Shown: positions 1 through 7,502, counted from the stretch's first letter. The stretch is 20,172 nt of DNA from Thiodiazotropha sp040507245 (GCA_040507245.1 JBEVVH010000047.1:1-20172), one strand, 5' to 3'. Numbers and translations are program-made. Notes: generated from the sequence alone by a model not told the origin.

Positions 1-16
1 GGGCACTAATAGGCTG

Positions 17-583
17 TCAAAGATCGAATCGATTTTGGTGGACTTGGATGTCCCAAAATCTTTCATGAGATCGAAGACTCGCTTGATCTTCTCCACGTTT
101 GATGACCAGTTCAACCCGGCGGTTCTTCGCGCGCCCCTCCGCCGTGTCATTGGTCTCCAGGGGCCGGGAGTCGGCGTATCCCTGAATCAGGAACCGGTTC
201 GGATCGAGATCCGCATTGCTCAACATGGCATGCACCACTGTCACCGCACGGGCGGATGACAACTCCCAGTTGGAGCGAAAGCGTTTGGTCGAGATGGGTA
301 TGTTGTCAGTGTGCCCCGCAACGATGATCTTACCCGGAGTTTTGGCGATCACATCGGTGATATTGGAAATCACCTCAAAAAACTGCGGATTGAGATTGGC
401 CCGCCCGGATGGAAACGATCCCTTCTCCTGGATTCGGATGATGATGTTGGTCGACTCGGTCTCCACATCGATCACCCCCTCGGCAATTTCCTCCTCGAGC
501 ATACGTTTCAACTCGGCAGCCTGTTCCTTGACCTCGCGTTCCAATTCAGCCTGCATGGCTGCCTTGGCCTCATCGATGTTCAC
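17..583 (-). CDS. pomB: PomB/MotB C-terminal OmpA-like segment
   Basis: This 188-residue segment is the periplasmic half of the stator B subunit, in frame with the upstream segment. An alpha-helical, charged linker (residues 1-40) leads into an OmpA/MotB C-terminal domain with the peptidoglycan-binding signatures AGHTDN, the NWELSSARA helix and NRRVEL. These hold stators to the cell wall. The GTG at 581-583 is preceded by AGGA at a spacing of 7 nt, overlapping the TAG, so reinitiation is physically possible. However, the product would have no signal peptide or membrane anchor and would stay in the cytoplasm. It is therefore more likely to be the tail of a read-through or broken pomB than an independent gene. 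Confidence 0.7.
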   Translation of the reverse strand: MNIDEAKAAMQAELEREVKEQAAELKRMLEEEIAEGVIDVETESTNIIIRIQEKGSFPSGRANLNPQFFEVISNITDVIAKTPGKIIVAGHTDNIPISTKRFRSNWELSSARAVTVVHAMLSNADLDPNRFLIQGYADSRPLETNDTAEGRAKNRRVELVIKRGEDQASLRSHERFWDIQVHQNRFDL

Positions 584-595
584 GTTGGTGTCCTA
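581..595 (-). other. In-frame amber codon overlapping a ribosome-binding site and GTG
   Basis: On the minus strand the order is CAG, TAG (595-593), GAC ACC AAC, then GTG (583-581). The AGGA formed by the last two bases of TAG plus the next two sits 7 nt before the GTG, which is a good Shine-Dalgarno spacing. This could restart translation, or it may be chance. Confidence 0.6.
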
Positions 596-916
596 CTGCG
601 ATTCACGCTCCAGGAATGCCTGCTCGGCCTCGCTGGTGGTCTGTCGGATATCGTCCGCGATGGTAGGCTCAGGTTTGCCGGGACTGAACTCCTGCATGAT
701 CACGCTGGTGCCTTTGACCACTTCCACTGCGGGTATCTCCCGCTGCACACCGAAGGCATCCTTCATCGACTCAGCCATTTTCTTGAAGCGCTGAGCATCC
801 ACCTCGGCAAAAGAGAGCAGCAGTACGAAAAAGCACATCAGCAGCGACATGAGGTCGGCGAATGTGGCCATCCAGGGGGCGATTCCCGCTTCGCATTTGG
901 GGCATTCGTCTGCCAT
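593..916 (-). CDS. pomB: PomB/MotB stator protein, N-terminal segment (ends at in-frame TAG)
   Basis: This 107-residue segment is the membrane-anchoring half of the flagellar stator B subunit. It has a short cytoplasmic N-terminus with a CPKC motif and one transmembrane helix at about residues 16-36. Within that helix, Asp21 in TFADLMSLLMCFF matches the ion-binding aspartate of the family (Asp24 in Vibrio PomB). The plug/linker region follows. The family is normally about 300 residues; here it stops at TAG after ESQ. The ATG lies 3 nt past the pomA stop, and an AGGAAG ribosome site lies inside the end of pomA, so the two are translationally linked. On its own this piece lacks the peptidoglycan anchor and should not form a working stator. 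Confidence 0.8.
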   Translation of the reverse strand: MADECPKCEAGIAPWMATFADLMSLLMCFFVLLLSFAEVDAQRFKKMAESMKDAFGVQREIPAVEVVKGTSVIMQEFSPGKPEPTIADDIRQTTSEAEQAFLERESQ

Positions 917-919
917 GGA

Positions 920-1678
920 TCAGTCTTCCTGGGTAGGTCGCTTGCCGGTCGGCAGGTAGGTACTCAGAAGTTGTTCCAGCACACGTGGATTCATACCCTC
1001 CTGAATTCCCGAAATGGTCTCCATGATCAGTGACTTGTTGGTCTTTTCCATGATGCTGGCTCGCGCCAGTTTCTCCGCGATCGGTTGGGCAAAGGCATTG
1101 GCAATTACCGCCCCGTAGAGGGTGGTCAGAAGGGCCACCGCCATGGCAGGTCCGATACTCGCCGGATCGGACATGTTGGCCAGCATCTGCACCAGACCCA
1201 CCAGGGTGCCGATCATCCCCATGGCCGGGGCCATAGTCGCCATGTTCTTGAACATCGTCTGCCCCACTTCGTGGCGCTGTATGGTCAGGTCGATATCTTT
1301 GGTCAGCAGTTTGTTGACCAATACAGGGTCGTGTCCATCCACGCAGAGGCCAATACCGGTTTTGAGAAACGGGTTGGTGATTTCCTGACCTTCGAGCGCC
1401 AGCAGTCCGTTCTTACGGGCGATGTCGGCCAGTTCCACGGCTTCGGAGATGAGTTTTTTTGGATCGTCGGTCTTGTAGAAGAAGGCCTTGAGACCGATGC
1501 TGAAGGAGCCAAGAAAATCACCCAGAGTGAACTGCATCAGGGTTACCATGAAGGTTCCGCCCACAACGATCAGCACGGACGGGACGTTGACGAACAACAT
1601 CACATCGCCACCTGAGGCTATCGCCCCGATGATGATGCCAAAACCACCCAATAAACCAACGAGTGTTGCGATATCCAC
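920..1678 (-). CDS. pomA: Flagellar motor stator protein PomA (MotA family, sodium type)
   Basis: Four-helix A subunit of the stator, 252 residues (Vibrio PomA is about 253). Helices lie near residues 3-21, 30-50, 147-168 and 177-199. The cytoplasmic loop carries Arg88, Lys89, Glu96 and Glu99, at the same positions as the PomA residues that contact the FliG rotor. The TM3 motif MAPAMGMIGTLVGL and TM4 motif AVALLTTLYGAVIANAFAQP are typical of the MotA/TolQ/ExbB superfamily. PomA style (start MDIATLVGLLGGFGIIIGAI) points to sodium-driven rotation, an inference from the family. The start is GTG, with GGAGG about 14 nt upstream, a long spacing. pomB follows after 3 nt. A sigma-28 promoter lies about 100 nt upstream. 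Confidence 0.95.
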   Translation of the reverse strand: MDIATLVGLLGGFGIIIGAIASGGDVMLFVNVPSVLIVVGGTFMVTLMQFTLGDFLGSFSIGLKAFFYKTDDPKKLISEAVELADIARKNGLLALEGQEITNPFLKTGIGLCVDGHDPVLVNKLLTKDIDLTIQRHEVGQTMFKNMATMAPAMGMIGTLVGLVQMLANMSDPASIGPAMAVALLTTLYGAVIANAFAQPIAEKLARASIMEKTNKSLIMETISGIQEGMNPRVLEQLLSTYLPTGKRPTQED

Positions 1679-1780
1679 CTGTCTACCCCGCGCCTCCGGT
1701 ACCAGCCCCCCGGATAGATTCAGGAAACCCTGCCCGGTAGGTCGTGATTGTTGTCTGAGCGAAACTTTGATCTGCTTGGT

Positions 1781-1807
1781 TTAGCGGTCAAAAGCAGGCA
1801 AACTTTA
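1781..1807 (-). promoter_or_regulatory. FliA (sigma-28) flagellar late promoter for pomAB
   Basis: Reading the minus strand, TAAAGTTT (1800-1807) matches the sigma-28 -35 box 8 of 8. It is followed by exactly 11 nt and ACCGCTAA (1781-1788), which matches the GCCGATAA -10 box in 6 of 8 positions. Transcription would start near 1774, giving a leader of about 96 nt before the pomA GTG. This puts the stator genes in the late flagellar class, as in enterics. Confidence 0.85.
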
Positions 1808-1885
1808 ATTCCCCCCAATGATCGGGAACGTCTGGTATTCAGCGTTTCCTAAGTGTCTGAAGCAACTCACCACATCATGAATAAC

Positions 1886-2728
1886 ATGGAAAAAAGCATA
1901 CTGATTACCGGGTGTTCCAGCGGTATTGGACAGACAGTGGCCAGCGGCTTACGTGAGCGGGGCTATCGGGTTTTCGCCACCGCGCGCAAGCCACAGGATG
2001 TGGCGGATCTGGAGCAGCAGGGCTATGAGACCTGCCCGCTGGATTTACGCGACAGCGCCAGTATTGCCTCGGCCCTGGATCATGTACTGGAACGTACCCA
2101 GGGCAATCTCTTTGCACTGTTCAATAACGGCGCTTACGGCCAGCCGGGCGCGGTGGAGGATCTGACACGGGAAGCGCTGCGTGAGCAATTCGAGACCAAT
2201 CTTTTCGGCTGGCATGAACTCACCTGTCAGGTGATACCTGTGATGCGCCGTCAGGGTTATGGACGGATCATTCAGAACAGTTCGATACTCGGCTACATGA
2301 CCCTGCCCTATCGTGGCGCCTATGTGGCCAGCAAGTACGCACTCGAGGGCCTGTCGGACACCCTGCGTCTGGAGTTGGCCGGCAGCGGGATTCATGTGGT
2401 GCTGATCGAACCCGGACCCATTGAAAGCCGCTTCCGCGCCAACGCCCTGGCCAAGTGGCGGGAACACGTCGACCCGGAACAGTCGTATCACCGGGACCAC
2501 TACCTGTCGATGCTCGAGCGTTTGCGCAAACCAGGCCCTGCAGCACCCTTCACCCTGCCTCCCGAAGCGGTATTGAAGAAAGTCATCCATGCCCTGGAGA
2601 GCCCGCGTCCCAGAATCCGCTACCCGGTCACCTTTCCCGCACACCTGTTTGCCCTGTTGCGCCGCATCCTGACCGGACGCGGCATGGATCGCGTGCTGAT
2701 GCGGGTCTCAGGTAGCGGGCGTCGTTGA
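1886..2728 (+). CDS. Short-chain dehydrogenase/reductase, YbbO-like
   Basis: Classical SDR oxidoreductase of 280 residues. It has the NAD(P) motif TGCSSGIG (residues 8-15), an NNGAYG motif at 80-85 in place of the usual NNAG, Asn105, Ser133, and the catalytic pair Tyr146/Lys150 in YVASK. The start MEKSILITGCSSGIG closely resembles E. coli YbbO, as does the C-terminal RYPVTFPAHLFALLRRILTGR region. YbbO-type enzymes reduce aldehydes or related carbonyls with NADPH; the substrate here is unknown. The ATG at 1886 was chosen by family alignment. An ATG at 1877 and a GTG at 1853 are in frame upstream, and none has a clear ribosome site. It is transcribed divergently from pomAB and has no functional link to its neighbours that I can see. 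Confidence 0.9.
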   Translation: MEKSILITGCSSGIGQTVASGLRERGYRVFATARKPQDVADLEQQGYETCPLDLRDSASIASALDHVLERTQGNLFALFNNGAYGQPGAVEDLTREALREQFETNLFGWHELTCQVIPVMRRQGYGRIIQNSSILGYMTLPYRGAYVASKYALEGLSDTLRLELAGSGIHVVLIEPGPIESRFRANALAKWREHVDPEQSYHRDHYLSMLERLRKPGPAAPFTLPPEAVLKKVIHALESPRPRIRYPVTFPAHLFALLRRILTGRGMDRVLMRVSGSGRR

Positions 2729-2858
2729 ACGCAATTTTCGCATGCTCCAGAGCCGGTGGTGGTGGATTTCCGATTGCCACAAAGCACACCGGTTGAAGCC
2801 CCGCACCGATCTGTGACATGATCCCTGACCCTTGAAGTTATCACCACTGATCCATGCC

Positions 2859-3494
2859 ATGACCAAAGAGATACCCGTCCCAACCGAGATCAATCTGCAT
2901 CAGAAATCCCGTATTCTGGCCCTGACCTTCTCAGACGGCGCCAGTTTCGAGCTGCCTTGCGAGTATCTCAGGGTCTTTTCCACGGCGGCGGAGGTCAAGG
3001 CAAGTAATACACCGGTCACCGGAAAGGAGACCGTGAATATCGAGCGTATCGAACCCCAGGGCCAGTACGCGATACGGCTGGTATTTGACGATGGGCATGA
3101 CACCGGCATCTTTTCCTGGGAAACCCTGTACCGGATGGGTAAGAACCGGGAGCAAAACTGGAATCGCTACCTGGAGAAGCTCGCGGCCATGGGCTATGCC
3201 CGGCGGGACGACACGCAACAGCAGCGTCGGGTCAAAATATTCTATTTCTCCTGGCTGGCGAACAAGACCGGGAAAGAGTATGAAGAGCTGGACCTGCCGC
3301 CATCGGTGAAATCCATTGGTGAACTGCTGAAACTGCTGGCCATGCGTCGACCGGGTATTGCCCCGGTGTTCGATGAGACTCTGCTGCGACCGACCATCAA
3401 CAAACAGTTCGCAGAGATGTTCACGCTGCTGGAGGATGGCGACGAAGTTGCTCTGGTCCCCAACCGACCCACGCCTCCGGCAACGGAAATATAA
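2859..3494 (+). CDS. DUF971 (GBBH-like N-terminal) domain fused to a MoaD/ThiS-like beta-grasp domain
   Basis: A 211-residue protein with two recognisable parts. Residues 1-115 are a DUF971/gamma-butyrobetaine-hydroxylase-like N-terminal domain (LHQKSRILALTFSDG, EYLRVFS, DDGHDTGIFSWETLY). Residues 124-201 resemble MoaD, the small sulfur carrier of molybdopterin synthase (VKIFYFSWLANKTG..EELDLP, LEDGDEVALVP). MoaD normally ends in Gly-Gly, the site of adenylation and thiocarboxylation; here the tail is NRPTPPATEI, and no other frame restores Gly-Gly. Sulfur carriage by the usual chemistry is therefore unlikely unless the tail is processed. DUF971 domains usually occur alone (about 120-130 residues) or attached to Mrp-type Fe-S carriers. 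The ATG at 2859 fits DUF971 starts better than the upstream TTG at 2832. Function is unknown. Confidence 0.85.
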   Translation: MTKEIPVPTEINLHQKSRILALTFSDGASFELPCEYLRVFSTAAEVKASNTPVTGKETVNIERIEPQGQYAIRLVFDDGHDTGIFSWETLYRMGKNREQNWNRYLEKLAAMGYARRDDTQQQRRVKIFYFSWLANKTGKEYEELDLPPSVKSIGELLKLLAMRRPGIAPVFDETLLRPTINKQFAEMFTLLEDGDEVALVPNRPTPPATEI

Positions 3495-3546
3495 TTCTTC
3501 TTATCGCGCCAGACCGCGCACGCAACCAGGATGCGGACCGCAACCG

Positions 3547-4506
3547 TCAGTTCAGATTGAAGCTCAGGGTTTGCGGTTGACCGTTGCGGATGATCTCCAC
3601 CTGCAGGCTCTGGGCGTCCTTCAATTTATCCACCAGCTGCAGGGCCTCCCTGTCGTTGGTCAGAGGGATACCGTTGACTGAAGTCACCAGATCGGAGGGG
3701 CGGACTCCGAGCTGATTGTAGAGCGCCCGGTTTTTCTGCGGAAGAATTCTATACCCCTTCATGCCATCCCGGGATTTGACCGGTACGAACCGCACATGCT
3801 CGAAGATCTTCAAAGGTTCTTCCCGGATCATGTCCCGGTACTCACTCAAACTGACACTCTCCGCCGGTTGAGTCTGAACACCGGGACCAAATCCTTCCTT
3901 GCGGGGTTGCGCCACACGGGCGGGCTGGTCACGAACCGGCTCGACCACCCGGCTGTTATCCACTTTGGGAAAACGCAGCACTTCCGACTCACCCTTGCGT
4001 AGCAGAACAACCCGATCGTTGAACACCGCCTGCAGGGTAACCCCGGACATGATCGCGCTGCCGACCTTGTAGTACTTCTGCACCGAACCCGATGTCCCGA
4101 TAATTGCCGCACCCTCTTCCGGTTTGTCCGCCACGAAGACGCCGTGCAACGTCAGATTGAGGCGGGTTTCAGGCGCTTTGGTATCGACTTTCTGCGCTAC
4201 GGGTTTACTCGCCGCATCACCGAACAGATGGAGACTTGCCAACCTCGACAGCTGCTGGCGATCCGAAGGCGACGTCTGGGGCAGCACGGAGCTCGCTGGA
4301 CCACTCGGCATCACCTGATAGGGTGTTTCAGGTACCGGAATCAGTCCCCAGGTGAGCTGTGATGCCTGCCAGCTGATCAGCAGCACGAATAACAGGGCAA
4401 TCAGTTTCGGAAGTTGCCCTGAAACAAAGCTCTCCACCCACTTCGGTGAGGATTTTCCGGCCATCCAGCCGTCGAATAAGGATTGAGCCTGAGTCGTTAT
4501 GTTCAT
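3547..4506 (-). CDS. gspC: Type II secretion inner-membrane protein GspC
   Basis: A 319-residue protein with the GspC layout. A short cytoplasmic N-terminus is followed by one transmembrane helix (about 34-52, PKLIALLFVLLISWQASQL) and a Pro/Ser linker. The homology region lies at about 85-180 (LASLHLFGD, LNLTLHGVF, KYYKVGSAIMSGVTLQAVFNDRVVLLRKG), and a C-terminal PDZ domain at about 235-319 (GYRILP, LGVRPSDLVTSVNGIPL). GspC links the inner-membrane platform to the GspD secretin and helps choose substrates. It lies 39 nt after dedD and probably shares its promoter. No other gsp gene is in the window, and gspD, its usual neighbour, is absent downstream, where a convergent gene begins. A PDZ-type GspC is the form found in Vibrio/Pseudomonas-like systems. 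Confidence 0.92.
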   Translation of the reverse strand: MNITTQAQSLFDGWMAGKSSPKWVESFVSGQLPKLIALLFVLLISWQASQLTWGLIPVPETPYQVMPSGPASSVLPQTSPSDRQQLSRLASLHLFGDAASKPVAQKVDTKAPETRLNLTLHGVFVADKPEEGAAIIGTSGSVQKYYKVGSAIMSGVTLQAVFNDRVVLLRKGESEVLRFPKVDNSRVVEPVRDQPARVAQPRKEGFGPGVQTQPAESVSLSEYRDMIREEPLKIFEHVRFVPVKSRDGMKGYRILPQKNRALYNQLGVRPSDLVTSVNGIPLTNDREALQLVDKLKDAQSLQVEIIRNGQPQTLSFNLN

Positions 4507-4545
4507 CTTGAGTGTTCCAGCCGCTTGATGGTCCCTTGCCTGCGG

Positions 4546-5130
4546 TTACGGATAGCGCATCAACTTGGGTTTGAGCTTGAACTCTTTTTTAATTTTTTCA
4601 ACCATCTGTTGCGCTAATCTGTGATCGACCTCAGGTCCTACCCGCACCCGGTAGTGGGTCTTGCCATCAACACGGGCGATCTCCAGCTGAGCCGGCAGAC
4701 TGGCCTTGCGCAGATCCTCCACCAGTTTTCGGGCATTGTCCTCACGAGTCAGACTGACGACCTGAATCATCCAGGCGCTGGGTGATGGGCGTGAGGCATC
4801 ATCAACCGGTGGTTTCGCATTTTGACTTTCGTTCACTGCCAGTTTGGCATCGACCGGGGTCTCGGGCGGAGCCACAGGCTCAACTGGCTTAGGCTTAGGC
4901 GCAGGTGCCGCGACTGCCACAGGGGGTTCCACAGGACGGGGGGTTTCCGGCGCGGGTTGCGGATTTCTTGGTTCGACCCGGAATGGCAGTGGTTTTACCG
5001 GAAGGCTGTGGTCCGAGACAATCTGCTGGTCGACCGGCTCATCGATCAGCATCGGTACAAAGATCACGATCAGTGCCACCAACACCGCACCGCCCAGGAG
5101 TCTCTGTTTCAGTCTCTCGTCCAGACTCAT
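4546..5130 (-). CDS. dedD: DedD-like cell-division SPOR-domain protein
   Basis: A 194-residue bitopic membrane protein. It has a short cytoplasmic start (MSLDERLKQRLLGG), a transmembrane helix at about 12-29, a Pro-rich periplasmic linker (about 50-116, many PxP and PEP units), and a SPOR domain at about 118-194 (WMIQVVSLTREDNARKL..YRVRVGP). SPOR domains bind denuded peptidoglycan at the division septum; DedD is a non-essential septal protein. The open frame continues upstream to 5316, but the added 62 residues are Cys/His-rich and unlike the family, and the promoter lies within that stretch, so the ATG at 5130 is the start. It follows folC, as in many gammaproteobacteria, but gspC follows it instead of cvpA. 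Confidence 0.92.
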   Translation of the reverse strand: MSLDERLKQRLLGGAVLVALIVIFVPMLIDEPVDQQIVSDHSLPVKPLPFRVEPRNPQPAPETPRPVEPPVAVAAPAPKPKPVEPVAPPETPVDAKLAVNESQNAKPPVDDASRPSPSAWMIQVVSLTREDNARKLVEDLRKASLPAQLEIARVDGKTHYRVRVGPEVDHRLAQQMVEKIKKEFKLKPKLMRYP

Positions 5131-5199
5131 CCTACTTAGGTATCCCGTTATGCCGCTCTGACAAGTAATCGATCGCCACGTGTGTGACAGTTGTCTAGC

Positions 5200-5227
5200 A
5201 GTATACCAGCATTCTTCGTTGTGACAG
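5200..5227 (-). promoter_or_regulatory. Sigma-70 extended -10 promoter for dedD-gspC
   Basis: On the minus strand CTGTCA (5222-5227) is followed by 16 nt and TATACT (5200-5205), with TG one base before the -10 (the extended -10 pattern). The start of transcription would be near 5193, about 63 nt before the dedD ATG. It sits in the 196-nt gap after folC and supports a separate dedD-gspC transcript. Confidence 0.5.
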
Positions 5228-5326
5228 GCATGCTGGGCCAGGGATTGATCTGATGACTCAGACATCGAGTAACTGAAGTGCATGGATTGCTGCACCCAAG
5301 CGGTCAAAACGGGCACACGGGTTACT

Positions 5327-6601
5327 TCAGGGAGCCGCTTGTACCAACAGGTCCAGTGCCGCGCCTACCACCAGGAAGGAGCCGAAAACCAGAATCAGAT
5401 CCTCTGGCGCAGCAGTCTGGCGGGCGGCATCCAAGGCTTCGGCCACATCGCGATGACAGGAGACCGATGCTCCCGCCTCGATCTCAGTGAGCAGTCTGGC
5501 CAACTGTGCGGCCTCCCTGCCCCGGCTACCCGCCAGATCCACCAGAAACCAGTCATCCACTTCGGCAGTGAGTTGAGTCAGTATGCTGCGCGCATCCTTG
5601 TCCTGGAGCAGTCCCACCAGAGCATGCACCCGGCCAGGCCAATGGAGCTGCTGTAGATAGCGGCTGAGTATTTCCACAGCCTGGGGATTGTGGGCCACAT
5701 CGAGCAGCAGGCTTGGTGCGCCGGAAATCAGTTGCAGGCGCCCGGCCAGGCTGACCTGACGCAGGCCCTCTGACACCTGCTCCCAGGTCACCGGAAGGCG
5801 GCCCTGAAGCAATCGGGTTGCCATCACCACGGCACTGGCGTTGAGCACCTGACCCGCGCCCTGGAGATTGGAATCCGGAAGGCATACTCCGCTGCTTCGG
5901 CCCTGAAACCAGACCCAACCCTGCTGCACCTTTTCAGCATGAAAATCGCGCCCTGCCAGATACTCCCGGGCCTGGATTGAACGGGCATGGGTGAGTACCG
6001 ACTCAGGCATCTGCGGATCCCCCAGCACCACCGGTCGCCCGGGGCGTATGATCCCCGCCTTTTCCCGCCCGATCTGCTGCCGATCGTTGCCCAGCCAGTC
6101 ACAATGATCCAGATCGACCGTGGTGATCAGGGCCAGATCGGGATCCACGATGTTTACCGCGTCCAGGCGTCCGCCCAAACCGACTTCGAGGATCAGCAGA
6201 TCCAGATCGGCTTCGGCAAGCAGCAGCAGCGCCGCCAGGGTGCCGAACTCAAAATAGGTCAGAGGGATATCTTCACGGGCCTGATCGATGCGCTGAAAGG
6301 CCTGACAGAGCGCTTCATCGGCGGCGTTTTCACCATTGAGACGCACCCGCTCGTTGTAGCGAAGGAGATGGGGTGAGGTGTAACAGCCGACCCGGTAACC
6401 GGCCTGACCGTAGATGGTCTCCAGCAGCGCCACGCAGGATCCCTTGCCGTTGGTGCCCGCCACGGTGATCACCGCAGCGCTTAACCCATCTGCGTGGAGT
6501 CTCTTCCACACCCGAGACACCCGGGTCAGACCGAGTTCGATCTCCTTCGGGTGCAGGGTCGATTGCCAGTCGAGCCACTCATCCAGGGTGTTGAAGCGCA
6601 T
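5327..6601 (-). CDS. folC: Bifunctional folylpolyglutamate synthase/dihydrofolate synthase
   Basis: A 424-residue Mur-ligase-family enzyme in the cytoplasm. It joins L-glutamate to dihydropteroate to form dihydrofolate and then extends the polyglutamate tail of folates, using ATP. Visible motifs are the P-loop GTNGKGS (49-55), YTSPHL (74-79), the FEFGTLAAL block, EVGLGGRLDAVN (139-150), LDHCDWLG (164-171), the REKAGIIRPG segment with the likely carbamylated lysine (about 181), and DVAHNP (301-306). Length matches the family (about 420). ATG 6601 was preferred to the TTG one codon upstream. It lies 40 nt after accD, the standard neighbour, so the two probably share a transcript. Confidence 0.96.
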   Translation of the reverse strand: MRFNTLDEWLDWQSTLHPKEIELGLTRVSRVWKRLHADGLSAAVITVAGTNGKGSCVALLETIYGQAGYRVGCYTSPHLLRYNERVRLNGENAADEALCQAFQRIDQAREDIPLTYFEFGTLAALLLLAEADLDLLILEVGLGGRLDAVNIVDPDLALITTVDLDHCDWLGNDRQQIGREKAGIIRPGRPVVLGDPQMPESVLTHARSIQAREYLAGRDFHAEKVQQGWVWFQGRSSGVCLPDSNLQGAGQVLNASAVVMATRLLQGRLPVTWEQVSEGLRQVSLAGRLQLISGAPSLLLDVAHNPQAVEILSRYLQQLHWPGRVHALVGLLQDKDARSILTQLTAEVDDWFLVDLAGSRGREAAQLARLLTEIEAGASVSCHRDVAEALDAARQTAAPEDLILVFGSFLVVGAALDLLVQAAP

Positions 6602-6641
6602 CAACGGCTACCGGCTGACGTGGTTCCGCGTTACGCCCGAC

Positions 6642-7502
6642 TCAGGCCCGGGGTTTGTTGATCAGAATGCTCAGCAGGTCCGCGATGTGGTCACGCATGT
6701 CACGCCGATCGATGATCATGTCAATGGCGCCATGTTCAAGCAGGAACTCACTGCGCTGAAAGCCTTCCGGCAGCTTTTCCCGCACCGTTTGCTCAATCAC
6801 CCTGGGACCGGCGAAACCGATCAGGGCATTGGGCTCAGCCACGTTGATGTCGCCGAGCATGGCGAGACTGGCGGAGACACCACCCATGGTCGGGTCGGTC
6901 ATCACCGAGATGAACGGCAGGCCGCGCTTTTGCAGACGTTCCAATGCCGCACTGGTCTTCGCCATCTGCATCAGGGAATAGAGGGATTCCTGCATGCGCG
7001 CACCGCCACTGGCGGAGAAGCAGACCAGCGGGGTATGACGTTCCAGGGCCATGTTGACCGCGCGAACGAAGCGTTCACCCACCACGGACCCCATCGAGCC
7101 GCCCATGAATCCGAATTCGAAGGCGGCCACGACCAGGTCGATACCCTTGAGCTGCCCCCGCATGACCACCAGGGCATCCTTTTCTCCGGAACTCTTCTGC
7201 GCCTGTGCAAGGCGCTCCTTGTACTTTTTGCTGTCCTTAAATTTCAGGGGATCCATGGACTCCAGATTACCCCCGATCTCCTCCTGGGGTTCCGGATCCA
7301 GGAAGGTCTCAATGCGCCGCCGGGCACTGATCCGATTGTGGAAGTTGCATTTGGGGCACACATCCAGATTCCTTTCCATCTCTGCCCGGTAGAGGATCGC
7401 GCTGCAGCCGGGACATTTGGCCCACAGGCCTTCCGGTACCGCGCGTTTATGCCCGCCATCCGTGCGGATGCGGCTGGGCATCAGTTTTTCGAACCAACTC
7501 AT
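6642..7502 (-). CDS. accD: Acetyl-CoA carboxylase carboxyltransferase subunit beta
   Basis: A 286-residue beta subunit of the carboxyltransferase that moves CO2 from biotin to acetyl-CoA, making malonyl-CoA for fatty-acid synthesis. It pairs with AccA, not in this window. The N-terminal zinc ribbon has Cys30, Cys33, Cys49 and Cys52 (CPGC, CPKC). The crotonase-like core carries FMGGSMGSVVGE, SASGGARMQE and GGVSASLAMLGD. The start MSWFEK matches the family; an ATG three codons upstream (7511) is also possible, and the AAGG site upstream is suboptimally spaced for both. The 5' gap to trpA is 133 nt and contains two hairpins, so accD may be controlled separately from trp. Confidence 0.96.
   Translation of the reverse strand: MSWFEKLMPSRIRTDGGHKRAVPEGLWAKCPGCSAILYRAEMERNLDVCPKCNFHNRISARRRIETFLDPEPQEEIGGNLESMDPLKFKDSKKYKERLAQAQKSSGEKDALVVMRGQLKGIDLVVAAFEFGFMGGSMGSVVGERFVRAVNMALERHTPLVCFSASGGARMQESLYSLMQMAKTSAALERLQKRGLPFISVMTDPTMGGVSASLAMLGDINVAEPNALIGFAGPRVIEQTVREKLPEGFQRSEFLLEHGAIDMIIDRRDMRDHIADLLSILINKPRA

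Larger units (their letters stand above)
17..916 (-). pseudogene. pomB: pomB/motB reading unit interrupted by an in-frame TAG
   Basis: Two open segments (593-916 and 17-583) lie in the same frame (start positions differ by 333 nt, a multiple of three). Together they make one 299-residue MotB/PomB-length protein separated only by a TAG at 593-595. The N-terminal segment has the stator transmembrane helix; the C-terminal segment has the OmpA-like peptidoglycan-binding domain. No frameshift is needed to join them. The simplest readings are a nonsense mutation, a base-call error, or read-through of UAG. The break falls in the linker, where a substituted residue would be tolerated. The two segments are described separately below. 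Confidence 0.6.

Noticed and set aside
311..1033. Long plus-strand open frame opposite pomAB
   Set aside because: It is the antisense shadow of pomB and pomA, with His/Gly-rich low-complexity content and no recognisable domain.
1759..1769. A second AAAGTTT-like box (CAAAGTTT on the minus strand) as another sigma-28 promoter
   Set aside because: After 11 nt the sequence does not resemble the GCCGATAA -10 box.
5131..5316. N-terminal extension of dedD by 62 codons
   Set aside because: The residues do not look like the family, the best promoter lies inside it, and DedD proteins begin near the membrane helix as at 5130.
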